From: Eubacteriaceae bacterium
GTDB taxonomy: Bacteria; Bacillota; Clostridia; Lachnospirales; Lachnospiraceae
Length of the DNA: 64,000 bases
NCBI GenBank assembly: GCA_910575665.1
Contig: CAJTFB010000001.1
Coordinates: 1-64,000 of the forward strand
Direction: 5' to 3'
Below, one piece after another: positions 36,757 to 44,859 of the stretch. The notes under the pieces are model-generated. The model made no database searches and had not been told where the DNA came from. It saw only the letters and a list, made by a program, of their open reading frames with translations. The position numbers and the translations under genes are program-made. How positions within the stretch are numbered: position 1 is the first letter of the stretch; each line of letters starts with the position of its first letter.

Positions 36757-37344
36757 CTATACCTGTTGGATCCGGTCTATGGGTATCACAGTCAGAGATA
36801 CCATTTCTGCCGCATCCGGTCCCATAATCAGATGCAGCCATATAGTAGTGCTTTCCTCTAGGGACGGTTTATCTCCGTACACACCGATAGCCCCCATTTT
36901 ATTGTGGGATACCATCAGGGAATACAGCTTAGGCAGGCAGATCGCATATTCTTGTCCACCTTTCTGTCCGCCTTCTTTCCCACAACTGGCAGCAACCCCC
37001 GCCGCTCTGCCCTCCACTCCAAAAACAAAGGATTGATATTCCTTGATACACCGCGACGGATACTTCCAATAAAAGACGAAATCTTGTGCAGATACCTTCA
37101 TGATCTCATCCACCCGTCTTTTCGCATATTCTAGAGTTGCCTCTACTGAAGCAAGTCCAAAAGATGGAACAAAACCACCAGCTCTCTCAATATCAAACCA
37201 TGTTCTGGTATCTCCCCGGTATACAGGGAAGCCCTCTGGTACGATTCCGCCTCCTAAGGTGCATCTTTTCAAAAATGCTGCCCTTTGATCCGGAGCAGGC
37301 ATATCCGCTGTCTGTTCTTCTATTACATGATGTATGGTTATCAT
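36757..37344 (-). CDS. Probable divergent ADP-ribosyltransferase-fold protein downstream of the cytolysin gene
   Basis: A 195-residue protein from the ATG at 37344; AAAGGGAG lies seven bases upstream, so the longer reading from 37362 is unlikely. The segment VYRGDTRTWFDIERAGGFVP (from Val41) strongly resembles the first strand and loop of cholera/LT/pierisin-type ADP-ribosyltransferases (LYRxDSRPPDEIxxxGGxxP), with Arg43 as the NAD-binding Arg. Near the end, GPDAAEMVSLTVIPIDRI (from Gly175) matches the position of the catalytic Glu segment (PDEQEVSALGGIPYSQI in cholera toxin), making Glu180 the candidate catalytic residue. The residue two before it is Ala rather than Glu/Gln. The middle STS motif is not evident; FVFG occupies that place. 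No signal peptide. It follows the cytolysin gene by 28 bp on the same strand. It could be an inactive or NAD-glycohydrolase-like relative. Confidence 0.5.
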   Translation of the reverse strand: MITIHHVIEEQTADMPAPDQRAAFLKRCTLGGGIVPEGFPVYRGDTRTWFDIERAGGFVPSFGLASVEATLEYAKRRVDEIMKVSAQDFVFYWKYPSRCIKEYQSFVFGVEGRAAGVAASCGKEGGQKGGQEYAICLPKLYSLMVSHNKMGAIGVYGDKPSLEESTTIWLHLIMGPDAAEMVSLTVIPIDRIQQV

Positions 37345-37372
37345 AATCTTACTCCCTTTCATGTTTTGTATA

Positions 37373-38815
37373 TTAGTTTGGATCCACCGATGCTTTTTGA
37401 TTTAATGTAGTGCCACTAATGCTGATGGTTCTTTTGTTTATCAGTGGGAATGTGCGGTCAATGGATGTACGCCATTTCTCCCAGATCAGTCCTGTCGCAC
37501 CCTGTGCCTTTACATGGATGTTTCTGGCATTTGCAGGCAGCGTTATTACGTCAGAATAGGGCGCAGTAACATTTCTTCCGTTATGTTGCCAGGTATGGTT
37601 TTTTACCACTTCTTCTCCCTTGTCATCATAGGTAATTTCATCCCAGGACACATCAAATTTTGCCACGTATCCTCCGGTATGTCTCAGATTCAGTTCACCG
37701 GAAGTATATTCTACGGATTTGCTTGTAATATATTCCGTTCTTCCCTGAATGCTGGCGATCTTGTTATCTTTTAGGAAAGCCACGGTGTAACATAATGGAA
37801 ACGCCGGGTTTTCGGCAGACAGCACAACATTTTCACAGATGAGATCATTTAACTGCTGGATCAGCTTCTCATTTTCCATGCTGCCGTTGATCATTACTGG
37901 TTTGCCGCCCATGGTTATAATCGTGCAGTTGATCCGCCGATTGGCATTTTTCACCGTTGCATCAGCCTTCACATCAACACTGCCATCTGTGAATTTCATG
38001 TTCGCATTGATATGTGCCTCTAATTCAGCAGAACTCATATCCGACTGGAGCAGCATGTAGACCTCTCTTCCGTACTGGACATTCTGCACATAACATGGCG
38101 GGTTATTATTGTCCACTTTGTTTTTCAGCTTGTTCCAGGTGACAGAGTCATCAAAGACATCTGCTGGTGAGGATGGGAGTTCCGCTGATACGGTATAGTA
38201 GATCTGCTTAAACTGAATCAGGTAGGCGGATGTCTCCTGCTCTGTGATGGAACTAAAATCAATGCCAAGTTTACTCTCCATATACTCCACATCGCAGCCA
38301 AACTTGAGTTGCATCGATTTTTTATCATACAAAATACTCTTTTTATATTGCATGTTTGCCGCAATGGTATATTTTTTTGATTTGGTCTCCAGCCAGTTAA
38401 CCAGCAATTCATTGATTCCCTCTGTTACTCCCGTGTAGTCGTTGTGTTCCACGGTTACATGATTGTCCTTTGTCAGACCTGGAAGATCGATAGTCAAATT
38501 CATCGGGCGCCGTTTTACCACAAGGGGATCTGGAACGCCTTCGATCAGCTTCTGGTTTGCGATGAGAAGAGCTCCCGGATATGTTATGTCTTTTCTGGCA
38601 TTGGGAACGGCGATATCATACTGTCCGCTCATGTCATGTTTGGTTTTCGTTGTTACAATAAATTTTTCCGCAACACTCTTACCTGTCTTTGGGACAAAAC
38701 TTGTCACGTTTTCTCCTGAAAATACCATCACTTCTTCTGGACGGTATGTCAGGCTGCGAATCTCCTCATTGATCTGATCCGCATTTTTACTTTCATTACA
38801 CATTTCCATTTTCAT
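37373..38815 (-). CDS. Cholesterol-dependent cytolysin homologue (pore-forming toxin) with altered undecapeptide
   Basis: A 480-residue protein of full pneumolysin-like length, started at the ATG at 38815 with AGGAGG ten bases upstream. Family landmarks in order: SFVPKTGKSVAEKFIV (about 39-54); PDPLVVKRRPMNLTIDLPGL; the core VQYGREVYMLLQSDMSSAELEA; and domain 4 from HTGGYVAKFDVSWDEITYDDKGEEV. In place of the undecapeptide ECTGLAWEWWR it has GATGLIWEKWR (residues 439-449), losing the Glu, the Cys and one Trp. The cholesterol-recognition Thr-Leu pair is kept (SGTTL, 470-471). There is no signal peptide, as in pneumolysin, so release would need lysis or another route. CDCs oligomerise on sterol- or glycan-bearing membranes. 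The gene is followed by a probable ADP-ribosyltransferase. Membrane target and activity are open because of the altered loop. Confidence 0.9.
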   Translation of the reverse strand: MKMEMCNESKNADQINEEIRSLTYRPEEVMVFSGENVTSFVPKTGKSVAEKFIVTTKTKHDMSGQYDIAVPNARKDITYPGALLIANQKLIEGVPDPLVVKRRPMNLTIDLPGLTKDNHVTVEHNDYTGVTEGINELLVNWLETKSKKYTIAANMQYKKSILYDKKSMQLKFGCDVEYMESKLGIDFSSITEQETSAYLIQFKQIYYTVSAELPSSPADVFDDSVTWNKLKNKVDNNNPPCYVQNVQYGREVYMLLQSDMSSAELEAHINANMKFTDGSVDVKADATVKNANRRINCTIITMGGKPVMINGSMENEKLIQQLNDLICENVVLSAENPAFPLCYTVAFLKDNKIASIQGRTEYITSKSVEYTSGELNLRHTGGYVAKFDVSWDEITYDDKGEEVVKNHTWQHNGRNVTAPYSDVITLPANARNIHVKAQGATGLIWEKWRTSIDRTFPLINKRTISISGTTLNQKASVDPN

Positions 38816-38841
38816 AATTGTGCTACCTCCTAAAATTTTTA

Positions 38842-38891
38842 GTTCAGATTTTATTTCTGAACCTTATAGACATATTACAATATTATGTGTA
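38842..38891 (-). promoter_or_regulatory. Candidate promoter, operator and 5' hairpin of the cytolysin gene
   Basis: On the minus strand TACACA (38891-38886) and TATAAG (38868-38863) are 17 bp apart. The spacer contains the palindrome ATATTACAATAT (38872-38883), a possible repressor site. A perfect 7-bp inverted repeat GTTCAGA/TCTGAAC (38842-38862) lies at the predicted start of the mRNA. All are read from pattern only. Confidence 0.4.
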
Positions 38892-39233
38892 GTATGGATT
38901 TTGGGGGAATAGCGGTTTTACTGGCTAAACTCCGCTTTATAATGCGATATCAGACAAAAAAGGGAACGAAAAAATAGAATTTTCTCTTGACAGCGTGCTC
39001 ATAATATTGTATTGTGTCAATTCTTACGCTCTTGGATTTGTGATACAATAAAGAAGTAGATAAACAAAGATTGATTTTATAGGGGAATTTAATTGAAGTC
39101 AGACTTTCGAATGATTCCAGAAGAGGGAAAATCCAACGATTGACCTATATCTTGATGCAATGCGGCCGTAGATTAAAGATTATTCCTCTTCTGGATTTAG
39201 CACGATGGCAAAGATTTTATATATGGGAAAGAT
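38892..39233. other. Intergenic stretch between cytolysin and ABC-F genes, with decayed coding remnants
   Basis: No intact gene is seen. On the plus strand there are two promoter-like signals: TTGACA 38987-38992 with TATTGT 39010-39015, and an extended -10 TGATACAAT at 39041-39049. An AGGGG site at about 39080 is followed by a 16-codon reading frame (LKSDFRMIPEEGKSND). Later frames read IDLYLDAMRP, a stop, then IKDYSSSGFSTMAKILYMGKIYE before a stop at about 39240. These broken frames look like the remnant of a gene that I cannot identify. Confidence 0.35.
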
Positions 39234-40772
39234 CTACGAGTAAGACCTTCTGCTCAGTCCATCCTTTGTCAATTCATAGACCGTGTCACATACTTCTGCG
39301 ATATATTTCCTGTCATGGGATACACTGATGATCGCACCATCGAAATCCTTTAGTAGCTGACGGATCACAGGATTGGACAGAGGGGAAAGGTTTCGGGTTG
39401 GTTCATCTAAAATCAGGACATTGGCTCCTCTCATGCTAAGATGAAGTAAAAACAATTTTGCTTTTTGACCACCAGAAAGTTCCCGGATCGGACGATTCAT
39501 TTCTTCTGCGGTAAATTTCAAACTGCCGAGAAACGTATGGATTCTGGTCAACTCTTCCTTATCTCCCGTTTGGGATAGAAACTCAGAAGGGGTTCTGTCA
39601 AAGTCCATCCGATCCCTGTAATCCTGTGGCATGTAAGCTGCGTGAATGTCATCTCGCTCCAATAGTTTTTCCGCAATGATTTTCAGAAGTGTGGTCTTTC
39701 CCACACCGTTTTTACCGATTAGGCAAATCTTCTCCCTTCCTTTTACCCAGAGCTCTATATTTTCTGCCAGAAGTTCATCTCCTGCCCGCAGCTCCTTCTG
39801 AGTTAGCTGTAAAATGTTTTTCCCATTGGGGATTCTTTCACTGCCATGAAATTTGAGAAAAATAGCCTCTTCTGTATCTGGTATTTCTGTCATTTCCGCC
39901 GCTTCTTTTTCAAACCGGTATGCCATCGATCTGACAGCCCGCATTTTCTTTTTTAGTAGAGCTGCGCCATGGGGATCCTGTCTGGAAATCATATTCTGTT
40001 GATGTGCTACTTTTTGTTCGATACGACGGAGACGTTCCTGCTGTGCCCGGTATTCATTTCTCTCGTTTTTTGCCAACTGTTCTTGTTTGGTCAATTGCTG
40101 CTGTCTGGAACTGACGTATTCTTCATATCCGGTATTACAGATGGTATGTTTTGCTTCCTTCTTTTTCTTGAGCAGCTCCAGATGAAGGATGCGGTTCGCC
40201 GTCCTCTCCAGCAGTGTTTCATCGTGGGAAATGAACAGGATGGCTCCTTCCCATTGAAGAATAAACTGCTCCAGCCATTCCAGTGTTTCCAGATCAATAT
40301 CATTCGAGGGCTCATCCAACAGAAGTGTATCCGGTCTTTTACACAGGAGGCGGATCATCTGAAGTTTTACCGTTTCGCCGCCGGACAGGGTGTCAACTTT
40401 CTGACAGGAATATAACAGATCCGGTGGAAGCCCTACCCGATTCGCCATACCTGCCAGTTCTTTTCCCTCCATTTCATAGAAATCAGCTTCCTGTGTCATA
40501 AATTCATAGATGGACATTTCTTTCTCTGGCTGTTCCAATTCCTGTTGGAGATATCCGAGTACGCTGTTATTTCGTAAGATTTCTCCAGAGTATTCCGCAT
40601 AATCTTCAACCAGCCTCTCATCATAGAGCAGCTTCATCAAAGTAGATTTTCCATTTCCTTCTTCTCCGATGATGGCTGCCTTATCCCCTGGATTTAGTAC
40701 AAAAGATAATCCAGAGATCAAATTACGCAAGTCTCTTTTGTAAGTAATAGTAAGTTCTTTTATTTGTAACAT
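39234..40772 (-). CDS. ABC-F family ribosome-associated ATPase (possible antibiotic resistance type)
   Basis: A 512-residue protein with two ABC domains and no membrane segments. The first has Walker A GEEGNGKST, signature LSGGE and LLLDEPSNDID. The second has GKNGVGKTT, LSGGQ and an unusual Walker B neighbourhood LILDEPTRNLSPLSNP. Between them is a charged helical interdomain linker (about 215-290, KKKKEAKHTICNTGYEEYVSSRQQQLTKQEQ...), the part that reaches the peptidyl transferase centre in resistance ABC-Fs. Such proteins eject ribosome-bound lincosamides, streptogramins or pleuromutilins. The long attenuated leader upstream supports drug-inducible expression. Which drug, if any, cannot be read from sequence. 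Confidence 0.85.
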   Translation of the reverse strand: MLQIKELTITYKRDLRNLISGLSFVLNPGDKAAIIGEEGNGKSTLMKLLYDERLVEDYAEYSGEILRNNSVLGYLQQELEQPEKEMSIYEFMTQEADFYEMEGKELAGMANRVGLPPDLLYSCQKVDTLSGGETVKLQMIRLLCKRPDTLLLDEPSNDIDLETLEWLEQFILQWEGAILFISHDETLLERTANRILHLELLKKKKEAKHTICNTGYEEYVSSRQQQLTKQEQLAKNERNEYRAQQERLRRIEQKVAHQQNMISRQDPHGAALLKKKMRAVRSMAYRFEKEAAEMTEIPDTEEAIFLKFHGSERIPNGKNILQLTQKELRAGDELLAENIELWVKGREKICLIGKNGVGKTTLLKIIAEKLLERDDIHAAYMPQDYRDRMDFDRTPSEFLSQTGDKEELTRIHTFLGSLKFTAEEMNRPIRELSGGQKAKLFLLHLSMRGANVLILDEPTRNLSPLSNPVIRQLLKDFDGAIISVSHDRKYIAEVCDTVYELTKDGLSRRSYS

Positions 40773-40797
40773 ACGCTCGCCTCATTTCTTTTTGATA

Positions 40798-40836
40798 AAC
40801 AAAAATATCTGCCCAGGTTATACCGAAAGCAGATAT
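40798..40836 (-). terminator. Attenuator terminator before the ABC-F gene
   Basis: On the minus strand ATATCTGC (40836-40829) pairs with GCAGATAT (40812-40805), followed by TTTTTGTTT. It lies about 25 bp before the ABC-F start codon, inside the leader, so transcription would end there unless an alternative structure forms. Confidence 0.75.
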
Positions 40837-40913
40837 CATTCACCAATATTTATGCCATGACTAGTACAATGAATATATCAAAGACTTAATATTCGTTGCA
40901 CTTGCGTATGTCT

Positions 40914-40982
40914 TCAGGACGGGAATATAAATAATCTACAATCGGCATCACAATACAATAACACCCTGGTTCTTCTGGGCAT
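40914..40982 (-). CDS. 22-codon leader ORF upstream of the ABC-F gene
   Basis: An open frame beginning MPRRTRVLLYCDAD and ending RLFIFPS, between the tetrapeptide uORF and the attenuator. It has no strong ribosome-binding site. Its arginine-rich start could act as a stalling peptide, or it may be fortuitous. Confidence 0.35.
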   Translation of the reverse strand: MPRRTRVLLYCDADCRLFIFPS

Positions 40983-41007
40983 TGTTTGTATTTGCTTTTT
41001 TTGTAAA

Positions 41008-41022
41008 TTATTTATTAAACAT
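41008..41022 (-). CDS. Tetrapeptide leader ORF (MFNK) of the ABC-F gene
   Basis: ATG TTT AAT AAA TAA is preceded by GGAGG with ideal six-base spacing and lies about 20 bases from the predicted transcript start. lsa(A) of Enterococcus faecalis and lmo0919 of Listeria are controlled by similar tiny uORFs (MAGN) through ribosome stalling and anti-termination. The resemblance is in architecture and size. Confidence 0.6.
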   Translation of the reverse strand: MFNK

Positions 41023-41045
41023 TCCGCACCTCCACATTTTTTTAC

Positions 41046-41074
41046 ATTATAATATGAGAAGAAGGATTTGTCAA
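41046..41074 (-). promoter_or_regulatory. Consensus promoter of the ABC-F leader
   Basis: On the minus strand TTGACA (41074-41069) and TATAAT (41051-41046) are exactly 17 bp apart, a perfect sigma-A consensus. The leader from about 41039 to 40773 therefore carries the regulation. Confidence 0.9.
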
Positions 41075-41124
41075 TCGCTTATTTAAGTCAGGCGACGCTG
41101 TCTGTCGAGCTATGGCCCAACTAA

Positions 41125-42066
41125 CTAACTTTTTTTCATGCTTTTTTTCGCAAGAAACACATATTTCTGTGTATCTTCCTTGTTTTTTCTGACCTCGATG
41201 CCTTTTATATCCTGCACGAACTTGAGAAAGGTTGAGTAACCAAATTTTTTGGCTGTAAAGTTTGGTGCATATTTATACAATTCATCTGCCAGTTTACTCA
41301 AAAGGATCCCTTTTTGATTCTTTGATTTTGAAAGGATATGAAATACATGGTCTTTGATCTCACTGATATCATTTCGGATCAGCACTTTTATAGATGTTTT
41401 GTTTTGTACCAGCTCAAATTGTTCCATGCTCTCAATAAATTTGGACAGGGAATTGTATCCATAATTCCGGACGTCAAAATCAGAATACCGTTTTGTCAGA
41501 GAGGACCCGATCTCTCCTAACCCTGTTTCTTTTCCCTTGTTTTCATTGGTGGTGATGATCTCAAGAATATCTTCAATAATCTTACTGATCTTACGGGAGC
41601 CGGTAACGGTATCGTCTTCTGTTGAGCTCTGGGACGCGCCGGATAAAATATTGAGATACTTAAATTCATTACAGGCATTACGAAAAGCCGCCGGTGTCTT
41701 CTTCTCTCCCATGCCGATCACAAATTTACCCGCCTCTCTCAAACGGCTTGCCAGCTTGGTAAAATCGCTATCAGATGAAACCAGGCAGAACCCCTGAACA
41801 TTTCCGGTATATAAAATATCCATGGCATCTATGATAAGGGCGGAGTCTGTGGCATTTTTCCCCATCGTATTCTGAAACTGCTGGATCGGCGTCAGGGAAT
41901 ATTCCGATACGACATTTTTCCACGCGTTCATCTGGGAACTCGTAAAATCTCCATACATTCTTCGATATGTGATGGAACCGTAATTGTTGATCTCATCTAT
42001 GATATATGGGATATGCTTGGCAGATATATTATCGGAGTCGATAAGTATTGCAAATGTTTTTTCCAA
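41125..42066 (-). CDS. NYN-domain (PIN-like) protein with two C-terminal OST-HTH/LOTUS domains
   Basis: A 313-residue protein that starts at TTG, eight bases after AGGAGG. Residues 1-150 form a NYN/LabA-type nuclease fold: the Asp in AILIDSDNIS (10-13), the NATDSALIIDAMDILY helix and CLVSSDSDFTKLA with the acidic pair. Two winged-helix OST-HTH repeats follow (about 165-235, GLGEIGSSLTKRYSDFDVRNYGYNSLSKFIESM; and 245-310, ILLSKLADELYKYAPNFTAKKFGYSTFLKFVQDI). LOTUS domains bind RNA, often G-quadruplex RNA. The acidic site is complete, so RNA cleavage is plausible. No clear partner gene is adjacent. Confidence 0.85.
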   Translation of the reverse strand: MEKTFAILIDSDNISAKHIPYIIDEINNYGSITYRRMYGDFTSSQMNAWKNVVSEYSLTPIQQFQNTMGKNATDSALIIDAMDILYTGNVQGFCLVSSDSDFTKLASRLREAGKFVIGMGEKKTPAAFRNACNEFKYLNILSGASQSSTEDDTVTGSRKISKIIEDILEIITTNENKGKETGLGEIGSSLTKRYSDFDVRNYGYNSLSKFIESMEQFELVQNKTSIKVLIRNDISEIKDHVFHILSKSKNQKGILLSKLADELYKYAPNFTAKKFGYSTFLKFVQDIKGIEVRKNKEDTQKYVFLAKKSMKKS

Positions 42067-42250
42067 GGATTGTTCCTCCTGTTATCTTAGCGCGACGGCA
42101 TCAATTTGACCCCGTCAAGCTATCTTTTCTTCTATCTTACTATTCTTCCAGAAAAGATACAAGGAAAATCTGACAGGAAGTTATTTTTCTTAGTGACAAA
42201 TTGGAATACAAGCATTCCAGCTTAGCTTGTGCCTTCCGCATAAACACAAA

Positions 42251-42288
42251 CAGACAGCCTTATCACGCAAACATGATAAGGCTGTCTG
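42251..42288 (-). terminator. Strong hairpin terminator downstream of phosphoketolase
   Basis: A perfect 15-bp stem, CAGACAGCCTTATCA (42251-42265) with its complement (42274-42288), lies about 25 bp after the xfp stop. On the minus strand it is followed by the T-rich TTTGTGTTT. Confidence 0.7.
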
Positions 42289-42310
42289 GCCTTTTGATCC
42301 TGGGATCAAA

Positions 42311-44719
42311 TTATTTATTGTCCGGTATATGCCATACCCAGTCGCGTACTTCTGGAAGGTCAAGCCCTTCTTCATGGATGTACTGCTTATGGGCAACGAG
42401 CATATCGTTCATCTTCTGGATCAGGAAAGAACCTTTGTTTCCTAACTGTGGAAGATTGTGTACAACGGATTTTGTCAGGTTGAAGCGGTCGATCTTGTTC
42501 TGGACTCTCATGTCAAATGGAGTAGTAATCGTACCCTCTTCCTGATATCCGAATACATGAAGGTTACGGTTTGTTCTATAGTAAGTCAGCTCATGGATCA
42601 TTGTCGGATAACCGTGGAATGCAAAGATGATCGGCTTATCTTTTGTAAAGATGGAATCATACTCCGCATCGGTCATTCCGTGAGGATGCTTAAAGCTGGA
42701 CTCAAGCTTCATAAGGTCAACTACGTTTACAAAACGAATCTTAAGGTCTGGAATGTTGTCACGAAGGATCGTAACAGCAGCCAGTGCTTCCTTGGTCGGT
42801 GTATCACCGCAGCATGCAAGTACGACATCTGGCTCTTCGCCCTGATCGTTACTAGCCCACTCCCAGATACCAATACCCTGGGTACAGTGTTTTACAGCCT
42901 GCTCCATCGTCAGCCACTGATGGCTTGGGTGTTTGGAAGCTACGATTACGTTCACGTAATTCTTGCTTCGGATACAATGATCGAAGCAGGAAAGCAGACA
43001 GTTTGCATCCGGTGGCAGATACATACGAACAACATCCGCTTTTTTGTTGGCAATATGGTCTAAGAAACCTGGATCCTGATGGGTGAATCCGTTGTGGTCC
43101 TGCTGCCATACATTGGAGGTAAGAAGAAGGTTCAAGGAAGCAATCTTCTGTCTCCAAGGAAGCTCAGAAGTAACTTTCAGCCATTTTGCGTGCTGTGCAG
43201 CCATGGAATCTACGACACGGATAAATGCTTCGTAGCTGGCGAAGAATCCGTGACGGCCTGTGAGAAGGTAACCTTCCAGCCATCCCTCGCACATATGCTC
43301 GCTGAGCATGGAGTCCATGATACGTCCGTCGTTGGCAAGGAATTCATCGTCGTCATATTTAATGCCGTTCCAATCGCGGTTTGTTGCCTCAAATGCGTGA
43401 TACAGACGGTTGGACATCGTCTCATCTGGTCCGAAGATACGGAAATTCTTTGTCTCTTCGTTCAGGTTAAAGATATCACGTACAAAGGCGCCGAGCTCGA
43501 TCATATCCTGTTTTTCTACCGCACCAGGACTTGGCACATCCACGCCGTACTCACGGAAATCAGGGAGACGAAGATCTCTCAGAAGCAGACCGCCGTTGGC
43601 ATGTGGGTTTGCACTGATTCTTGCGTCGCCATCCGGCGTCAGAGCCTTCAGTTCCGGAATAAGCTGTGCATTTTCATCAAAGAGTTCCTCCGGCTTATAG
43701 CTTAAGAGCCACTCTTTGAGCTGATCTAAATGCTCTGGTTTCTCCATGGTGATCGGTACCTGATGGGCACGGAAAGAATCTTCGATCTTGTTTCCGTTGT
43801 CGTCGAACTTCGGTCCCGTCCATCCCTTTGGTGTGCGAAGTACGATCATTGGCCACATTGGACGCTCTTTGTTTCCATTTTCACGGGCATCTTTCTGGAT
43901 TCCTTTGATCTTTTCGATAGCAGCATCCAGTGCTTCTGCCATCTTTTTGTGCATGTTCATGATGTACTCTGGGCTGCTCATTTCATCCTCAACGAAGATC
44001 GGCTCCCAGCCGCATCCACGGAAGAAGTTCTCCACTTCATCGTGGGAAATACGTGCGAAAATAGTTGGGTTACTAATCTTGTATCCATTCAGGTGAAGGA
44101 TCGGAAGAACGGCTCCGTCAGTAACCGGATTCAGGAATTTATTACAATGCCATGCTGTGGCAAGAGGACCAGTCTCAGCTTCACCGTCTCCTACGATGGT
44201 TGCTGTGATCAGTTCCGGATTGTCAAATACAGAACCGAATGCGTGAGCGATGGAATAACCAAGCTCTCCACCTTCGTTGATGGAACCAGGAGTCTCTGGT
44301 GCCACGTGGCTGGAAATACCGCCAGGGAAAGAGAACTGCTTGCAGAGTCTCTTCATACCTTCAATATCTTCACTTACGTTCGGATAAATTTCACTGTAGT
44401 GACCTTCCAGATAGGAGTTCGCTACAAAGAAGTTTCCGCCATGACCAGGACCTGAGATTAAGATCATGTCTAAGTCATATTTTTTGATGGCTCTGTTTAA
44501 GTGAGTGTAAACAAAGTTCTGACCAGGGACAGTTCCCCAGTGGCCTACAATTTTTTTCTTTACCTGATCTCTTGTAAGAGGTTCACGTAAAAGGGGGTTG
44601 TCAAGCATGTAAAGCTGAGCTGCTGCCAAATAGTTTGCGGCACGCCAATAAGCATCCATTTTTTCTAAATATTCATTTGTCAGCGGCTGCTTTTCTGGAC
44701 AATCATTCATGTTTGCCAT
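42311..44719 (-). CDS. xfp: Xylulose-5-phosphate/fructose-6-phosphate phosphoketolase
   Basis: About 802 residues from the ATG at 44719 ([11 protein letters not shown]), nine bases after AAGGAG; an ATG at 44725 is only three bases from it. A ThDP enzyme that splits xylulose 5-phosphate (or fructose 6-phosphate) with phosphate to acetyl phosphate plus glyceraldehyde 3-phosphate (or erythrose 4-phosphate). Motifs: ThDP-binding [39 protein letters not shown] and the C-terminal [21 protein letters not shown]. It lies in the accessory block, with its own promoter. Confidence 0.96.
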   Translation of the reverse strand: MANMNDCPEKQPLTNEYLEKMDAYWRAANYLAAAQLYMLDNPLLREPLTRDQVKKKIVGHWGTVPGQNFVYTHLNRAIKKYDLDMILISGPGHGGNFFVANSYLEGHYSEIYPNVSEDIEGMKRLCKQFSFPGGISSHVAPETPGSINEGGELGYSIAHAFGSVFDNPELITATIVGDGEAETGPLATAWHCNKFLNPVTDGAVLPILHLNGYKISNPTIFARISHDEVENFFRGCGWEPIFVEDEMSSPEYIMNMHKKMAEALDAAIEKIKGIQKDARENGNKERPMWPMIVLRTPKGWTGPKFDDNGNKIEDSFRAHQVPITMEKPEHLDQLKEWLLSYKPEELFDENAQLIPELKALTPDGDARISANPHANGGLLLRDLRLPDFREYGVDVPSPGAVEKQDMIELGAFVRDIFNLNEETKNFRIFGPDETMSNRLYHAFEATNRDWNGIKYDDDEFLANDGRIMDSMLSEHMCEGWLEGYLLTGRHGFFASYEAFIRVVDSMAAQHAKWLKVTSELPWRQKIASLNLLLTSNVWQQDHNGFTHQDPGFLDHIANKKADVVRMYLPPDANCLLSCFDHCIRSKNYVNVIVASKHPSHQWLTMEQAVKHCTQGIGIWEWASNDQGEEPDVVLACCGDTPTKEALAAVTILRDNIPDLKIRFVNVVDLMKLESSFKHPHGMTDAEYDSIFTKDKPIIFAFHGYPTMIHELTYYRTNRNLHVFGYQEEGTITTPFDMRVQNKIDRFNLTKSVVHNLPQLGNKGSFLIQKMNDMLVAHKQYIHEEGLDLPEVRDWVWHIPDNK

Positions 44720-44772
44720 TTTCATTTGCTCCTTCCAAATTCGATTCATTTTTCTAATTTATACCGAACCTA

Positions 44773-44800
44773 TTATAACATAATAAAAATCTGGGGCAAG
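44773..44800 (-). promoter_or_regulatory. Promoter of xfp
   Basis: On the minus strand TTGCCC and TATAAT (about 44800 to 44773) are 16 bp apart, roughly 50 bases before the start codon. Two direct copies of CCCCAGATT flank the upstream side. Confidence 0.6.
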
Positions 44801-44859
44801 TATTTTTTGTTTTTATTTTAACAATCTGGGGATTTTCGTCATCCTGCCCAGAAAAACAA

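Noticed and set aside
42458-44455. Long plus-strand frames opposite phosphoketolase
   Set aside because: Antisense shadows of a highly conserved gene; no family resemblance.
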